Source: Hyphococcus sp. (GTDB taxonomy: Bacteria > Pseudomonadota > Alphaproteobacteria > Caulobacterales > Parvularculaceae). From it: a stretch of 64,000 nucleotides of DNA. Shown one piece after another: positions 55,454 to 64,000 of this stretch. Position 1 is the first letter of the stretch, and each line of letters starts with the position of its first letter. The stretch covers positions 1-64,000 of the forward strand of contig JANQJK010000008.1 of NCBI GenBank assembly GCA_028281665.1. The letters are read 5' to 3'. The position numbers were made by a program, and so were the translations under genes. The notes under the pieces are model-generated. The model had not been told where the DNA came from, made no database searches, and saw nothing but the letters and a program-made list of their open reading frames with translations.

Positions 55454-56089
55454 TCAAACAGAAGCGGCCAGCGTCAGTTGCGATGCGTAATAAAGCGGCA
55501 GGCCCCAGAGCCTGTTGATAAACGCGCGGGCGATAAACTGGTCGCGGGCGACGGCGATATCGGACGCCGCGAAGCCGACGGCGCCGGCGATGAGTTGCCA
55601 GCGATAAAGGCCGTCCCCTTCGCCTGCCGCGACGCTGGCGACGACCATGATGGAGATGATCGTCACGTAAATAGCGACCGGGGCGCCCATGGGGCCAAGT
55701 TTTCCCCACAGGGTTCGCATGACCGCCGCCCCGACCGCGACCATGCCGATGACCGTCACGAAGACCAGCGGTTTCGGCTCCGGGGACTGGGTCAGGAAGG
55801 CGGCGATATAGGCCCCGTGGCCAAGGGCGAAAGCGCCCATGCCGGCGAGAAACCATCGCTCGCCGCGCGAGATCAGCAAAACGTCCCCGGCGGCGCAGGC
55901 GATCAGACCGGCCAGCATGAGGGCGCCGAAAACGCCGCCCTGAAGCGCGCCTTCGCTGACGGCGAGGGCGACGAAGGCCGCCGACGCCGCGGGCTTGGCG
56001 AGCCATTTGAGCGCCCGCCGGTCCTGATGTTCGGCCACGAGCAGCGCGGCGACCGCGCCAAGGCAAAAGACAGCCAGCAATACGGACAT
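55454..56089 (-). CDS. YhhN family protein (lysoplasmalogenase-like)
   Basis: 211 residues, about eight helices. LALAVSEGALQGGVF, GLIACAAGDVLLIS and FGALGHGAYIAAF-like segments (FALGHGAYIAAF), plus FAASDIAVARDQF, are the YhhN/TMEM86 pattern. Members hydrolyse lysoplasmalogens in animals; bacterial role unclear. The ATG at 56089 has a strong GGAGGGAG. The open frame runs on upstream but is not conserved. Divergent from ETF-QO. Confidence 0.9.
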   Translation of the reverse strand: MSVLLAVFCLGAVAALLVAEHQDRRALKWLAKPAASAAFVALAVSEGALQGGVFGALMLAGLIACAAGDVLLISRGERWFLAGMGAFALGHGAYIAAFLTQSPEPKPLVFVTVIGMVAVGAAVMRTLWGKLGPMGAPVAIYVTIISIMVVASVAAGEGDGLYRWQLIAGAVGFAASDIAVARDQFIARAFINRLWGLPLYYASQLTLAASV

Positions 56090-56199
56090 GTTCTCCCTCC
56101 GCGGTCGGCATTCCTGCGGCGCCAAACTCATGGCCTTTTTCAGCGATATTTGCCACAACCGGCCGGATTTGGATTGACCGAACAAGAAAGAAAAGACTG

Positions 56200-57879
56200 A
56201 TGGACGACAGCGCGCCCGAACGCGAAGCCATGGAGTTTGACGTTGTTATTGTCGGCGCGGGACCTGCGGGGCTGGCGGCGGCGATCCGGTTAAAGCAGCG
56301 CGCGGAGGAAACGGGCGGCGATATCAATGTCGTCGTCGTTGAAAAGGGGTCCGAAGTCGGCGCTCATATTCTCTCCGGCGCGGTGCTCGACCCCGCCGGC
56401 CTCGACCGGCTTTTGCCCGACTGGCGCGAACGCCCGGGCGCCCCGGTCGACACGCCGGTGACGTCCGAAAGCTTCAAGATCATGGGCGCCTCCGGCTCCG
56501 TTCCCCTGCCGGTGTTCGCCATGCCGCCCATGGTGCAGAATCACGGGTGCTACATCGTCTCCATGGGCAATGTCTGCCGATGGCTTGCAGAAATCGCCGA
56601 AGGCATGGGCGTTGAGATCTATCCGGGCATGGCCGCCTCGCAATATCTGACGCGCGGCGACGGATCGGTGTGCGGCGTCGTCGTGGGCGAGATGGGCTAC
56701 GGCAAGGACGGCGAGAAAAAGGCGTCCTATGAGCCCGGCATGGAGCTTCAGGGCAAATATGTTCTGTTTGCGGAGGGCGTGCGCGGATCGCTTTCGAAGC
56801 AGTTGATCGACGCGTTCAATCTCGACGCGGATTCAGAGCCGCAGAAATACGGCATCGGCCTCAAAGAACTTTGGGAAGTTGCGCCGGAAAAGTCCCGTCC
56901 GGGTCACGTGCAGCACACATTCGCATGGCCTTTGAAAAACGACACCGGCGGCGGCTCCTTCTGTTATCACTATGCGGACGGCACGGTCGCCCTCGGTTTC
57001 GTTGTTCACCTGAACTACAAGAACCCCTATCTTTATCCGTATGGGGAGTTTCAGAAATTCAAGACCCATCCGGAAATTGCGGAGCTTCTGGAGGGCGGCA
57101 AGCGGATCGCCTATGGCAGCCGCGCCATCACCGAAGGCGGGTTTCAGTCTGTGCCGAAACTCGTCTTTCCGGGCGGCGCGCTGATCGGGTGCTCCGCGGG
57201 CTTCGTGAACGTGCCGCGCATCAAGGGCAATCACAACGCGATGCTGACGGGCATGATGGCCGCTGAGGCCGCCTTTGATGCGATTGCGGCTGGGCGCGCC
57301 GGCGATGCGCTCGACGCCTATCAGGCCGCTTACGACGCTTCCGAGGTGCGGGCGGAGCTTAAAAAAGCGCGCAACGTCAAACCCTTATGGACCCGTTTCG
57401 GGACGCTCCTGGGGGGCGTTGCGCTCTCCGGCGTCGATCTGTGGACCAACACGATTGCCGGGCTTTCGTTCTTCGGTACGCTCGGGCACGGCAAGACCGA
57501 CGCCGAGGCGACAGAGCCCGCGTCGAAACACAAAGAGATCGATTATCCGAAACCGGACGGCGTCATTACGTTCGACCGTCTTACAAATGTCGCTTTTTCC
57601 GCCACCAATCACGAGGAAGATCAGCCGGCGCATTTGAAACTTAATGATCCGTCAATCCCGATTGGTGTTAATCTGCCCGTCTACGCCGAACCGGCCCAGC
57701 GCTACTGTCCGGCCGGCGTTTATGAAGTCGTTACGGAGGAGGGCGGCGGAAACCCTCAGTTTCAGATCAACGCCCAGAATTGCGTCCATTGCAAAACCTG
57801 CGACATCAAAGATCCGTCTCAGAATATTCTCTGGACGACGCCGGAAGGCGGCGGGGGGCCGAACTATCCGAACATGTAA
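56200..57879 (+). CDS. Electron transfer flavoprotein-ubiquinone oxidoreductase
   Basis: 559 residues. VVIVGAGPAGLAAAIRL is the FAD Rossmann motif. The C-terminal ferredoxin-like part has YCPAGVYEV and NCVHCKTCDIKDPSQN, the four cysteines of the 4Fe-4S cluster. It passes electrons from ETF, reduced in fatty-acid and amino-acid oxidation, to ubiquinone at the inner membrane. The start ATG at 56200 follows a weak purine-rich site; M at 56230 is an alternative. The lipoprotein gene follows 13 bases later. Confidence 0.96.
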   Translation: MDDSAPEREAMEFDVVIVGAGPAGLAAAIRLKQRAEETGGDINVVVVEKGSEVGAHILSGAVLDPAGLDRLLPDWRERPGAPVDTPVTSESFKIMGASGSVPLPVFAMPPMVQNHGCYIVSMGNVCRWLAEIAEGMGVEIYPGMAASQYLTRGDGSVCGVVVGEMGYGKDGEKKASYEPGMELQGKYVLFAEGVRGSLSKQLIDAFNLDADSEPQKYGIGLKELWEVAPEKSRPGHVQHTFAWPLKNDTGGGSFCYHYADGTVALGFVVHLNYKNPYLYPYGEFQKFKTHPEIAELLEGGKRIAYGSRAITEGGFQSVPKLVFPGGALIGCSAGFVNVPRIKGNHNAMLTGMMAAEAAFDAIAAGRAGDALDAYQAAYDASEVRAELKKARNVKPLWTRFGTLLGGVALSGVDLWTNTIAGLSFFGTLGHGKTDAEATEPASKHKEIDYPKPDGVITFDRLTNVAFSATNHEEDQPAHLKLNDPSIPIGVNLPVYAEPAQRYCPAGVYEVVTEEGGGNPQFQINAQNCVHCKTCDIKDPSQNILWTTPEGGGGPNYPNM

Positions 57880-57892
57880 GGAAGCATTCGTT

Positions 57893-59626
57893 TTGCGTAT
57901 CCGCGTTTTAATTTCCGTTGCGGCCATGAGCGCCGGGCTGACCGCTTGCGTGACGCCGGCGCCGCCCGACAGTGTCGTCGGCGATTATCTCTCCGCCCGG
58001 CTCGCGGCGAAAAATAACGATGTCGCGGCGGCGGCCGGCGCGTTTTCCGAGGCGCAGCAAAAAGCGCCGGGCTCGCCGGAAATCCGCCGCAACGCTTTTT
58101 ACTTCCGCCTTGCCGAGGGCGATTACGCCGAAGCGTTACGGCTCGCCGAAACGCTGGCGAAAGACGAAAACGCCGGCAATGGCGGTCTTGCAAAAGCGGT
58201 GCTCGGCGCCCGCGCGATAAAATACGCCCGCTACGGGGAAGCCAAACGTTACATCGCCGCCGCGCGGGAGGCCGGTTTCCCGACGCCCGCGGCGAACATC
58301 ATGGAAGTCTGGGCGGTCGCCGGGGCACAGGGGGAGGAGGCCGCGCTTGAAAAGCTCCGCCTGATACCGGGCGACGAATATCGCGGGTTTTATCCGCTCC
58401 ACGCCGCGCTTCTGTCTGAAAATATGGGGCATACGGACGATGCGCGCAGCGCCTACCAGCTTGCGGTGATGGCGTTTTCCGGCTCGGCGGAGATGGCGGC
58501 TTACGGCGCCTTTCTCGAACAGCAGGGCGACGACGCGGCGACCCGCGAGTATTATGAGCTTCTCGCCAGCCAGGACGGCTATGCGCATTTTGCCGGACTT
58601 GCCGGTCTCGAACGGCTCGACCAGGGCCGGCGCCCGGAAGGCCCGCGCACCATATCGCCGTCACGGGGCGCCGCGATTGCGCTATATTCTCTGGCAAGCG
58701 GGGTGTTGCAGGACACCTATCGCAGACGCGAGGCGGCGGAAGAGGCTGGGTACCGCGTTGGCGAGGCCGACTACAACATCTCTCTCGCCATGGCCCGGCT
58801 TGCGCTTTATCTCGATCCCGGTTTCGACGATGCGCGCCGCTTTGCCGGATCAATCCTGAATCTCTATGGCGAGCATGAAGAGGCCATCGCCGCCCTCGCG
58901 ATGGTGCCGCGATCCTCGCCCTATTTCGAACAGGCGCGCATCGGAATCGCCGGCGCCTATGAGGCGATGGACGACACCGACGCCGCCATCGATACGCTCC
59001 TCGCGACCATCCGGTCGCGGCCGAACGCCGTCGACGCGCGCCTTTCCCTTGCGGGACTTTTTGCGTCGAAGGAGCGCCACAAAGAAGCGGCGGCGGTGAT
59101 GGACAAGGTGATTGCCGGCCTGCCTGAGGAGCCCCGGTCGACCGCCTGGCGCTACTACGTCACGCGCGCCGCGTCCCTGATCGAAATCGACGAGTGGCCG
59201 CGCGCCGAGGCGGATCTGAAACGCGCCGTCGAGCTGGCGCCGGAAGAGGCAACGGCGCTCAACTATCTCGGCTACTCCTGGGCTGAGCGCGGCGAGAATC
59301 TTGATGAAGCCTTTGAGCTGATCGAACGCGCCGTCGCTTTGCAGCCGAGCTCCGGCGCCATCATCGACAGTCTCGGCTGGGCCCATTTCCAGCTTGGCGA
59401 TTACGAGCAGGCGGTCGGGCATCTGGAGCAGGCCGCTTCGCTGGAGCCCAGCGATCCGACGATTACGGATCATCTGGGCGATGTCTACTGGCGTCTCGGC
59501 CGGCGGCTTGAAGCGCGCTACCAGTGGCGGCGCGTGCTGGAGCTGGAGCCCGACGAAGACCTTGAGAAGATCGTCGGCGAAAAAATCATCCGCGGCCTTC
59601 CGGCGTCCGGCGAAACGAAATCGTGA
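57893..59626 (+). CDS. TPR-repeat outer-membrane lipoprotein
   Basis: 577 residues from a TTG at 57893, preceded by AAGGAAG. This start gives a lipoprotein signal peptide RIRVLISVAAMSAGLTAC with Cys19 as the lipidated residue; ATG at 57926 is too late. About ten TPR-like helices follow: KAPGSPEIRRNAFYFRLAEG, ARIGIAGAYEAMDDTDAAID, ATALNYLGYSWAERGENL and LEQAASLEPSDPTITDHL among them. It likely scaffolds a periplasmic or outer-membrane complex. Its TGA overlaps ispE (GTGA). A TadD-like role is possible but unproven. Confidence 0.88.
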   Translation: MRIRVLISVAAMSAGLTACVTPAPPDSVVGDYLSARLAAKNNDVAAAAGAFSEAQQKAPGSPEIRRNAFYFRLAEGDYAEALRLAETLAKDENAGNGGLAKAVLGARAIKYARYGEAKRYIAAAREAGFPTPAANIMEVWAVAGAQGEEAALEKLRLIPGDEYRGFYPLHAALLSENMGHTDDARSAYQLAVMAFSGSAEMAAYGAFLEQQGDDAATREYYELLASQDGYAHFAGLAGLERLDQGRRPEGPRTISPSRGAAIALYSLASGVLQDTYRRREAAEEAGYRVGEADYNISLAMARLALYLDPGFDDARRFAGSILNLYGEHEEAIAALAMVPRSSPYFEQARIGIAGAYEAMDDTDAAIDTLLATIRSRPNAVDARLSLAGLFASKERHKEAAAVMDKVIAGLPEEPRSTAWRYYVTRAASLIEIDEWPRAEADLKRAVELAPEEATALNYLGYSWAERGENLDEAFELIERAVALQPSSGAIIDSLGWAHFQLGDYEQAVGHLEQAASLEPSDPTITDHLGDVYWRLGRRLEARYQWRRVLELEPDEDLEKIVGEKIIRGLPASGETKS

Positions 59627-60495
59627 CGGCGATACGCGAAAACGCGCCGGCGAAAATCAATCTTTATCTTCATGTCGGCCCGCTCCGCGATGACGGTCTG
59701 CACGATCTCGCCAGTCTTTTTGTCTTTACGGAAAAGGGCGACGACATCGTCGCCGAGGCCCATGACGCTCTGTCGCTCCACATTGAGGGGCCGTTCGCCG
59801 GCGCGCTTGCCGGTCATGGCGCAGCGGACAACCTTGTGTTCCGCGCCGGCGAAAGCCTTCGCGCACGGTTCGGCGTCGCCGCCGGCACCAGGCTCCGCCT
59901 TGTGAAAAACCTCCCCGTCGCCGCCGGCATTGGCGGCGGTTCCGCGGACGCCGCGGCGGCCCTGCGCGCGCTTGCAAAACTGTGGGGCCTCTCACTGCCG
60001 GCGCAGGAATTGCGCGCTCTCGCTTTTAATCTTGGTGCGGACGTTCCAGCCTGTCTTGACGGCGCGCCTGTATTTGTCGACGGCGCCGGAGAAAAACTGT
60101 CGCCGGCGCCCGCCTTGCCGCCCGTCTGGCTGTTGCTCGTTAATCCGGGCATCGAGGTTCCGACCGGCCCCGTGTTCCAGCGTTTCGACGCTGACAATCC
60201 GGCGCCTCCGCCGGCCGCGCATCCCGCGGGCGTCGAAGGGCGGATCGACGATGTCTTGCAACTCATGAACGCGTCCCGCAACGATCTTGAACCGGCGGCG
60301 ATAAGGATCGCCCCGGAGATCGGAGACCTCCTCCAATCCATGCGCGCGCAGCCCGGCTGTCTCGCCGCGCGCATGTCCGGCAGCGGCGCCACCTGTTTTG
60401 CGGTGTTCACCGATGAGGCGGCGGCCCATGCGGCAGGCGAGTACTACAAAAAGATGAATCGCTGGGCGATGGTCTCGCCGATCGCATCAGGTTAA
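59623..60495 (+). CDS. ispE: 4-diphosphocytidyl-2-C-methyl-D-erythritol kinase
   Basis: 290 residues, GHMP kinase. APAKINLYL has Lys11; PVAAGIGGGSADAAAALRAL is the ATP-binding Gly/Ser loop; LGADVPACLDG holds the catalytic Asp; MSGSGATCFAVF is the third motif. It phosphorylates CDP-ME in the non-mevalonate isoprenoid route. It starts at a GTG in a GTGA overlap with the lipoprotein gene. Isoprenoid products feed the polyprenyl synthase nearby. Confidence 0.96.
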   Translation: MTAIRENAPAKINLYLHVGPLRDDGLHDLASLFVFTEKGDDIVAEAHDALSLHIEGPFAGALAGHGAADNLVFRAGESLRARFGVAAGTRLRLVKNLPVAAGIGGGSADAAAALRALAKLWGLSLPAQELRALAFNLGADVPACLDGAPVFVDGAGEKLSPAPALPPVWLLLVNPGIEVPTGPVFQRFDADNPAPPPAAHPAGVEGRIDDVLQLMNASRNDLEPAAIRIAPEIGDLLQSMRAQPGCLAARMSGSGATCFAVFTDEAAAHAAGEYYKKMNRWAMVSPIASG

Positions 60496-60538
60496 GGCTT
60501 CGGGAAACCGGCAACGCGAAAGACGACCCGCTCCGACA

Positions 60539-61618
60539 ATGCCCGACCTTGCCCTTGATCGTCCCCTTACGATTTTCGTTGCAGCGACCCTCGCCGTCGC
60601 GGCGTCCTATGCCGGGTCGTTTCTCGCCATGCACTCCGATGCGTTGCTGGACAATCCCAACCACCGGTCGAGCCACGATCACGCCGTTTCGCGCGCCGGC
60701 GGTCTCGCCATGCTCGCTGCGGCCGTTGCAGGCCTCTTCGTTATCGCCGTTTTTGCCGGCGGCGACGGGGCGCGCGGTCCGGCGCTGAAATTCCTGGTTC
60801 TCGGCGTCCTTGCCGGCGGCGTCGGTTTCGCTGACGACCGCTTCAATCTTTCCGCGCCGGTGAAGTTCGGCGGCCAGCTTCTCGTCGCCATCGCTTTCGT
60901 CTGGCAGGTCGGGCCGCTGGAGGCGGCTTCACTGCCCTTCGTCGGCGTCGCCGAGCTTGGGTTTTTTGGGGCCGCAATTACCGTCTTCTGGATCGTCGGG
61001 TTCATGAATGTGTTCAACTTCATGGACGGGGTTAACGGCATTGCGGGCGTCGCCGCTGTTATTGGTCTCCTGTTGTTTGGCCTCGTCGCGGGCTCGTCCG
61101 GCGCCGGCGCAGCGGCGGGGATTGCCGTCGTCACGGCCGCCGCCGCCGCCGGCTTTCTGCCGGCGAACCTCCTGCGCGGCCGGCTGTTCATGGGTGATTG
61201 CGGCAGTCATTTCCTGGCCTTCATGATTGCCGGGCTCGCCATATTCGCCGCTAACGCCAGCGGGGGGCTCGCAAACCCGTTCCTGCTGCCGACGATGTTC
61301 CTGCCGTTTATCGTCGATGTCGCCTTCACGCTGACGCACCGGATTGCGCGCGGACAGAACGTTTTTGTCGCCCATCGCGAGCATATTTATCAGCTGGTGC
61401 TGCGCCGGGGCGCATCCCACGGAACGGTCGCCGTCCTTTACGCCGGCGCGATTGCATTCAGCGCCGCCGGCGCGATCCTGATGCTGATGATGCCGCCGGC
61501 CTGGATGTGGACAGCGCCGGCGGCAATCGCGATTGTTTTACTGTCGATTGCAATAGCGGTCTATTCGAACGCAAAAGCGGCCGGCATGATCGACGCCGTG
61601 TCAGGCGATTCGCGATAG
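60539..61618 (+). CDS. MraY/WecA-family glycosyl-phosphate transferase
   Basis: 359 residues, about ten helices. NPNHRSSHDHAVSRAGGLAM, VFNFMDGVNGIAG, MGDCGSHFLAF and VDVAFTLTHRIARGQNVFVAHREHIYQ (in parts: DVAFTLTHRIARG and FVAHREHIYQ) are WecA/WbpL-type motifs with the metal-binding Asp. It transfers a sugar-1-phosphate to undecaprenyl phosphate, starting a surface glycan; it is not MraY because the peptidoglycan-specific motifs differ. It shares an 18-nt overlap with the convergent prenyl synthase. Confidence 0.92.
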   Translation: MPDLALDRPLTIFVAATLAVAASYAGSFLAMHSDALLDNPNHRSSHDHAVSRAGGLAMLAAAVAGLFVIAVFAGGDGARGPALKFLVLGVLAGGVGFADDRFNLSAPVKFGGQLLVAIAFVWQVGPLEAASLPFVGVAELGFFGAAITVFWIVGFMNVFNFMDGVNGIAGVAAVIGLLLFGLVAGSSGAGAAAGIAVVTAAAAAGFLPANLLRGRLFMGDCGSHFLAFMIAGLAIFAANASGGLANPFLLPTMFLPFIVDVAFTLTHRIARGQNVFVAHREHIYQLVLRRGASHGTVAVLYAGAIAFSAAGAILMLMMPPAWMWTAPAAIAIVLLSIAIAVYSNAKAAGMIDAVSGDSR

Positions 61619-62638
61619 CGAGGTTTTTACGAGGTCCCGAAGGGCGTCGGCGTAACGGCCGTCGGGCGCCTTCCCAAGCGCGTTAAGCGCGCGTTCGGTG
61701 TATTGTCGCGCGCAAACGACCGTATCGACAATGGCGTCGTCGCGTTTCATCAGGGAGACGGCCTCTTCGAAGTCCGCTTCCGTCTGCCGGCCTTCGGCAA
61801 TGACGCGCCGCCAGAATGGCTTTTCTTCCGCGCGCGCCCTGGCGACGGCGTAGACCACCGGCAATGTCATTTTGCCCTCGCGGAAATCGTCGCCCACATT
61901 CTTGCCGAGGTCGCCGTCGAAACCGGCATAGTCGAGCGCGTCGTCGATGAGCTGATAGGCGACGCCGAAATACCGGCCATAGTCGCGCAAGGCTTCCTCG
62001 GCGTCGCCGTCGGCGCCGGCGATGATCGCGCCGGCATGGGCGGCGCCGGCGAACAGCGCCGCCGTTTTCGCCTCGACGACGTCGATATAGGTGTCGAATT
62101 TCGTGGCGACGTTTTTCTGCGTCGTCAGCTGCAACACTTCGCCTTCGGCGATCACGCCCGATGCGCGCGAGAGGACTTGCAGCACGCGCAGATCGCCCGC
62201 GGCGACCATAAGTTCGAACGCGCGGGAGAAAACATAATCGCCCACGAGAACGCTTTCCTTGTTGCCCCAGATCACATTCGCCGTGCGCGCGCCGCGGCGC
62301 AGGGCGGACCCGTCCACCACGTCGTCATGGAGCAGCGTGGCGCCGTGAATCAGTTCAACGGCGGCGGCGAGTTTGACGTGGTCGTCGCCGTCATAATCGA
62401 GGGTGCGGGCGGTCGCGAGGGTCAGCATGGGCCGGATGCGCTTGCCCCCGGCATTGACGAGATGGCCGGCGAGGTCCGGGATCAGCTGCACCGGCGACTC
62501 CATCCGGGCGAGGATCTGCCCGTTCACCGCGTCGAGGTCGTCGGCCAGCAGCGTCCGCAGCCGGAGCACGGCGTCCGAAAACTCCGGCGCCCGCGGCGGC
62601 GCGGCCGTTTCGAGTGACGTCGCCAGACGAGCGGGCAA
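61601..62638 (-). CDS. Trans-polyprenyl diphosphate synthase (octaprenyl-type)
   Basis: 345 residues, isoprenoid synthase fold. GGKRIRPML opens the core; LLHDDVVDGSALRRG (D105, D106, D109) is the first Asp-rich motif; YQLIDDALDYAGF is the second. It makes the long side chain of ubiquinone or a related quinone. The start is a TTG at 62638 with GAGAGG 5 bases upstream; no good ATG exists nearby. Linked in pathway to ispE. Confidence 0.94.
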   Translation of the reverse strand: MPARLATSLETAAPPRAPEFSDAVLRLRTLLADDLDAVNGQILARMESPVQLIPDLAGHLVNAGGKRIRPMLTLATARTLDYDGDDHVKLAAAVELIHGATLLHDDVVDGSALRRGARTANVIWGNKESVLVGDYVFSRAFELMVAAGDLRVLQVLSRASGVIAEGEVLQLTTQKNVATKFDTYIDVVEAKTAALFAGAAHAGAIIAGADGDAEEALRDYGRYFGVAYQLIDDALDYAGFDGDLGKNVGDDFREGKMTLPVVYAVARARAEEKPFWRRVIAEGRQTEADFEEAVSLMKRDDAIVDTVVCARQYTERALNALGKAPDGRYADALRDLVKTSLSRIA

Positions 62639-62794
62639 AGGAACCTCTCAATGCTGTTCGGTAAGTAACCGGGGGAGATTGGAGTTTCGGGCATGCCCGG
62701 TCAAGCGTCGCCCGTCGCATTCCGCAGCGGCCATTTGGCGCTTTCTTGAGGGCCCGAGATTGCGCATTCGCGGTTTCGCCCCTATCTGCGGCCG

Positions 62795-63661
62795 ATGACC
62801 GAAAAGACATCGATATTTTCCAAACTCGCAAGGGCGACGCCCTTTGTAGGGCCGTCCGACCCTCTCGTAACCGTGATCGAGCTGAACGGCGTCATCGGAG
62901 GCGGGGAGCCGGGGCGCAAGGGCCTGTCCCTGCGGCGGCTGGAAAAAACCATCGAGGCCGCGTTCAAACCGGGAAAACTGGCGGCGGTCGCGCTCGCCAT
63001 CAATTCGCCCGGCGGCTCGCCGGTGCAGTCGCGGCTGATCCTGAACGACATTCGCCGTCGCGCGAGCGAAAAGAACGTTCCCGTCCTTTCCTTCGTCGAA
63101 GATGTGGGCGCATCTGGCGGTTATATTCTGGCGCTTGCGGGGGATGAAATCTACGCCGACGAAAGCTCCATCGTCGGCTCCATCGGCGTTATCGCCGGCG
63201 GATTTGGCTTTGTTGAGGCGATCGCCAAGCTGGGGGTCGAACGGCGCGTACAAACTGCGGGGAAGAACAAGTCGACCCTCGATCCGTTCAAGCCTGAAGA
63301 CCCGGAAGAGGTCGCCCGTTTGCAGGTCATCCTTGACGATCTGCACGATCAGTTCATTGCGCTCGTGCGCGTGCGCCGGCCGGGCAAGCTCGCGGACGAT
63401 CCGAACATTTTCTCCGGCGAGTTCTGGACCGCGCCCCGGGCGAAGGAACTGGGTCTTATCGACGGAACGGCTCAGCTCGGCGATTTTCTCCGCGCCCGGT
63501 ATGGCAAAGACGTTAAGGTTAAGCGTATGACGCCGGACGGCGGGTCGCTTTTGCGCAAGCTGCTTTCCGGCGGCGATGCGGCGGCCGGCGGCCTTGTGGA
63601 CGCCGACGCCCTGATCGACGCGGCGGAGCGGCGCGCGCTCTGGGCCCGTTACGGCTTGTAA
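62795..63661 (+). CDS. S49 family serine peptidase (SppA/SohB-like)
   Basis: 288 residues. A central peptidase core shows AINSPGGSPVQ, nucleophile Ser107 in VGASGGYI, and Lys159 in GKNKSTLDPF as the Ser-Lys dyad of SppA. There is one core domain only and no clear N-terminal membrane anchor; the start may be membrane-associated. It degrades signal-peptide remnants or membrane proteins. A small gene follows on the same strand. Confidence 0.93.
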   Translation: MTEKTSIFSKLARATPFVGPSDPLVTVIELNGVIGGGEPGRKGLSLRRLEKTIEAAFKPGKLAAVALAINSPGGSPVQSRLILNDIRRRASEKNVPVLSFVEDVGASGGYILALAGDEIYADESSIVGSIGVIAGGFGFVEAIAKLGVERRVQTAGKNKSTLDPFKPEDPEEVARLQVILDDLHDQFIALVRVRRPGKLADDPNIFSGEFWTAPRAKELGLIDGTAQLGDFLRARYGKDVKVKRMTPDGGSLLRKLLSGGDAAAGGLVDADALIDAAERRALWARYGL

Positions 63662-63723
63662 AGCGGGCGGTTTGGCGATGCGGTCCGCACGGGGTATGCT
63701 GCGGCAACTCAGGAGCATCGATT

Positions 63724-63915
63724 ATGAGTGGTGTTTTGACCCTTGCAGCAACGGTGGCGGCGGCGGCCGGCGCGGTGGCCGCCTATCGGTTTATCGACCG
63801 TCGTCAGCGACAGTTTGGCGACATGCTCCAGCGCGCCGGCGGCGGCAAGAAGCCGTCCAGGATCATCGACTGCGAGCGCGACCCGGAGACCGGCGTTTAT
63901 CGTCCGCGGCGCTGA
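63724..63915 (+). CDS. Small membrane-anchored protein, unknown function
   Basis: 63 residues. One N-terminal helix (LTLAATVAAAAGAVAAY) is followed by a basic segment RFIDRRQRQ and a soluble tail with CERDPETGVYRPR. AGGAG lies 9 bases before the ATG. No family recognised; the position after the S49 peptidase may be chance. Confidence 0.55.
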   Translation: MSGVLTLAATVAAAAGAVAAYRFIDRRQRQFGDMLQRAGGGKKPSRIIDCERDPETGVYRPRR

Positions 63916-63927
63916 TCCGTACCCTAA

Positions 63928-64000
63928 TCATTCCGTTTTGAGATAGGTCATCACGACCCGTCGCCGATGCGGCCGGTCGCGGTGTTCCAAGAGATAAACC
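63928..64000 (-). CDS. C-terminal end of a cut-off gene, possibly a LysR regulator
   Basis: A minus-strand frame is open from the window edge and ends with TGA at 63928. The last 23 residues (VYLLEHRDRPHRRR, then VVMTYLKTE) fit the end of LysR proteins, where a Leu-Leu-x-His-x-Asp run precedes an Arg-Val segment. Too short to be sure. Confidence 0.35.
   Translation of the reverse strand, partial: VYLLEHRDRPHRRRVVMTYLKTE

Overview
The window is a GC-rich stretch of an alphaproteobacterial chromosome, probably from the Parvularculales/Caulobacterales side of the class. Signs of this are the Caulobacter-type cpa/tad pilus locus, CtrA-like boxes (TTAA-N7-TTAA), PhaR-controlled polyhydroxybutyrate genes, the alphaproteobacterial sulfate-assimilation gene order with small DUF2849 and DUF934 proteins, and a GcvA-type LysR regulator. 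The taxonomic call is inference. I see no rRNA, tRNA, insertion sequence, phage or CRISPR array. The window looks like ordinary, densely packed chromosome with many 4-nt ATGA/GTGA start-stop overlaps.

Layout. 1-7.0 kb: the end of thrS, then a surface-glycan module (O-antigen-ligase-like protein, rhamnosyltransferase-like GT2, two GT-C/ArnT-like transferases, a DPM-like GT2). 7.1-9.7 kb: a small membrane protein and a PAS-GGDEF-EAL protein with a dead GGDEF motif. 9.8-12.6 kb: phaR facing phaA-phaB. 12.7-18.3 kb: secreted proteins of unknown function, MarC, TerB, a DASS transporter with a small membrane partner, a TPR protein, DUF952. 18.3-26.6 kb: housekeeping and accessory genes (pyrD, MATE, DUF2270, hisI, cysS, DUF389, phytanoyl-CoA dioxygenase-like, pirin, IscU-like scaffold). 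26.7-26.8 kb: a candidate small RNA with two hairpins that present C-rich loops. 26.9-33.2 kb: a LysR gene divergent from cysG-DUF2849-GST-cysI-DUF934-cysH. 33.3-37.5 kb: ahpC-ahpD-hydrolase divergent from oxyR, then an AI-2E-type permease. 37.6-41.5 kb: pabB-pabA-pabC and an ANL-type ligase homologue lacking key catalytic motifs. 41.6-52.2 kb: the tad/cpa pilus locus, including a 56-residue Flp pilin. 52.3-64 kb: GNAT, lytic transglycosylase, family-4 uracil-DNA glycosylase, YhhN, ETF-QO, TPR lipoprotein, ispE, a WecA-like transferase, a polyprenyl diphosphate synthase, an S49 peptidase and two fragments or small genes.

How the parts work together. phaA/phaB make 3-hydroxybutyryl-CoA under PhaR. 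The cys operon reduces APS to sulfite and sulfide, with CysG supplying siroheme for CysI. AhpC and AhpD with OxyR form a peroxide-defence unit. The pab genes make p-aminobenzoate for folate. Flp pilin is matured by CpaA and assembled by CpaF/TadB/TadC under CpaE through the CpaC/CpaD outer-membrane channel. ispE, the polyprenyl synthase and the WecA-like enzyme could feed lipid carriers to the glycan module at the other end of the window, though this link is inference.

The observations I consider most worth following are the C-rich two-hairpin sRNA (about 26720-26802), the motif-deficient ANL homologue closing the pab operon, the oppositely charged tails of the neighbouring CpaE and CpaF, and the dense palindromes ahead of the flp pilin gene.
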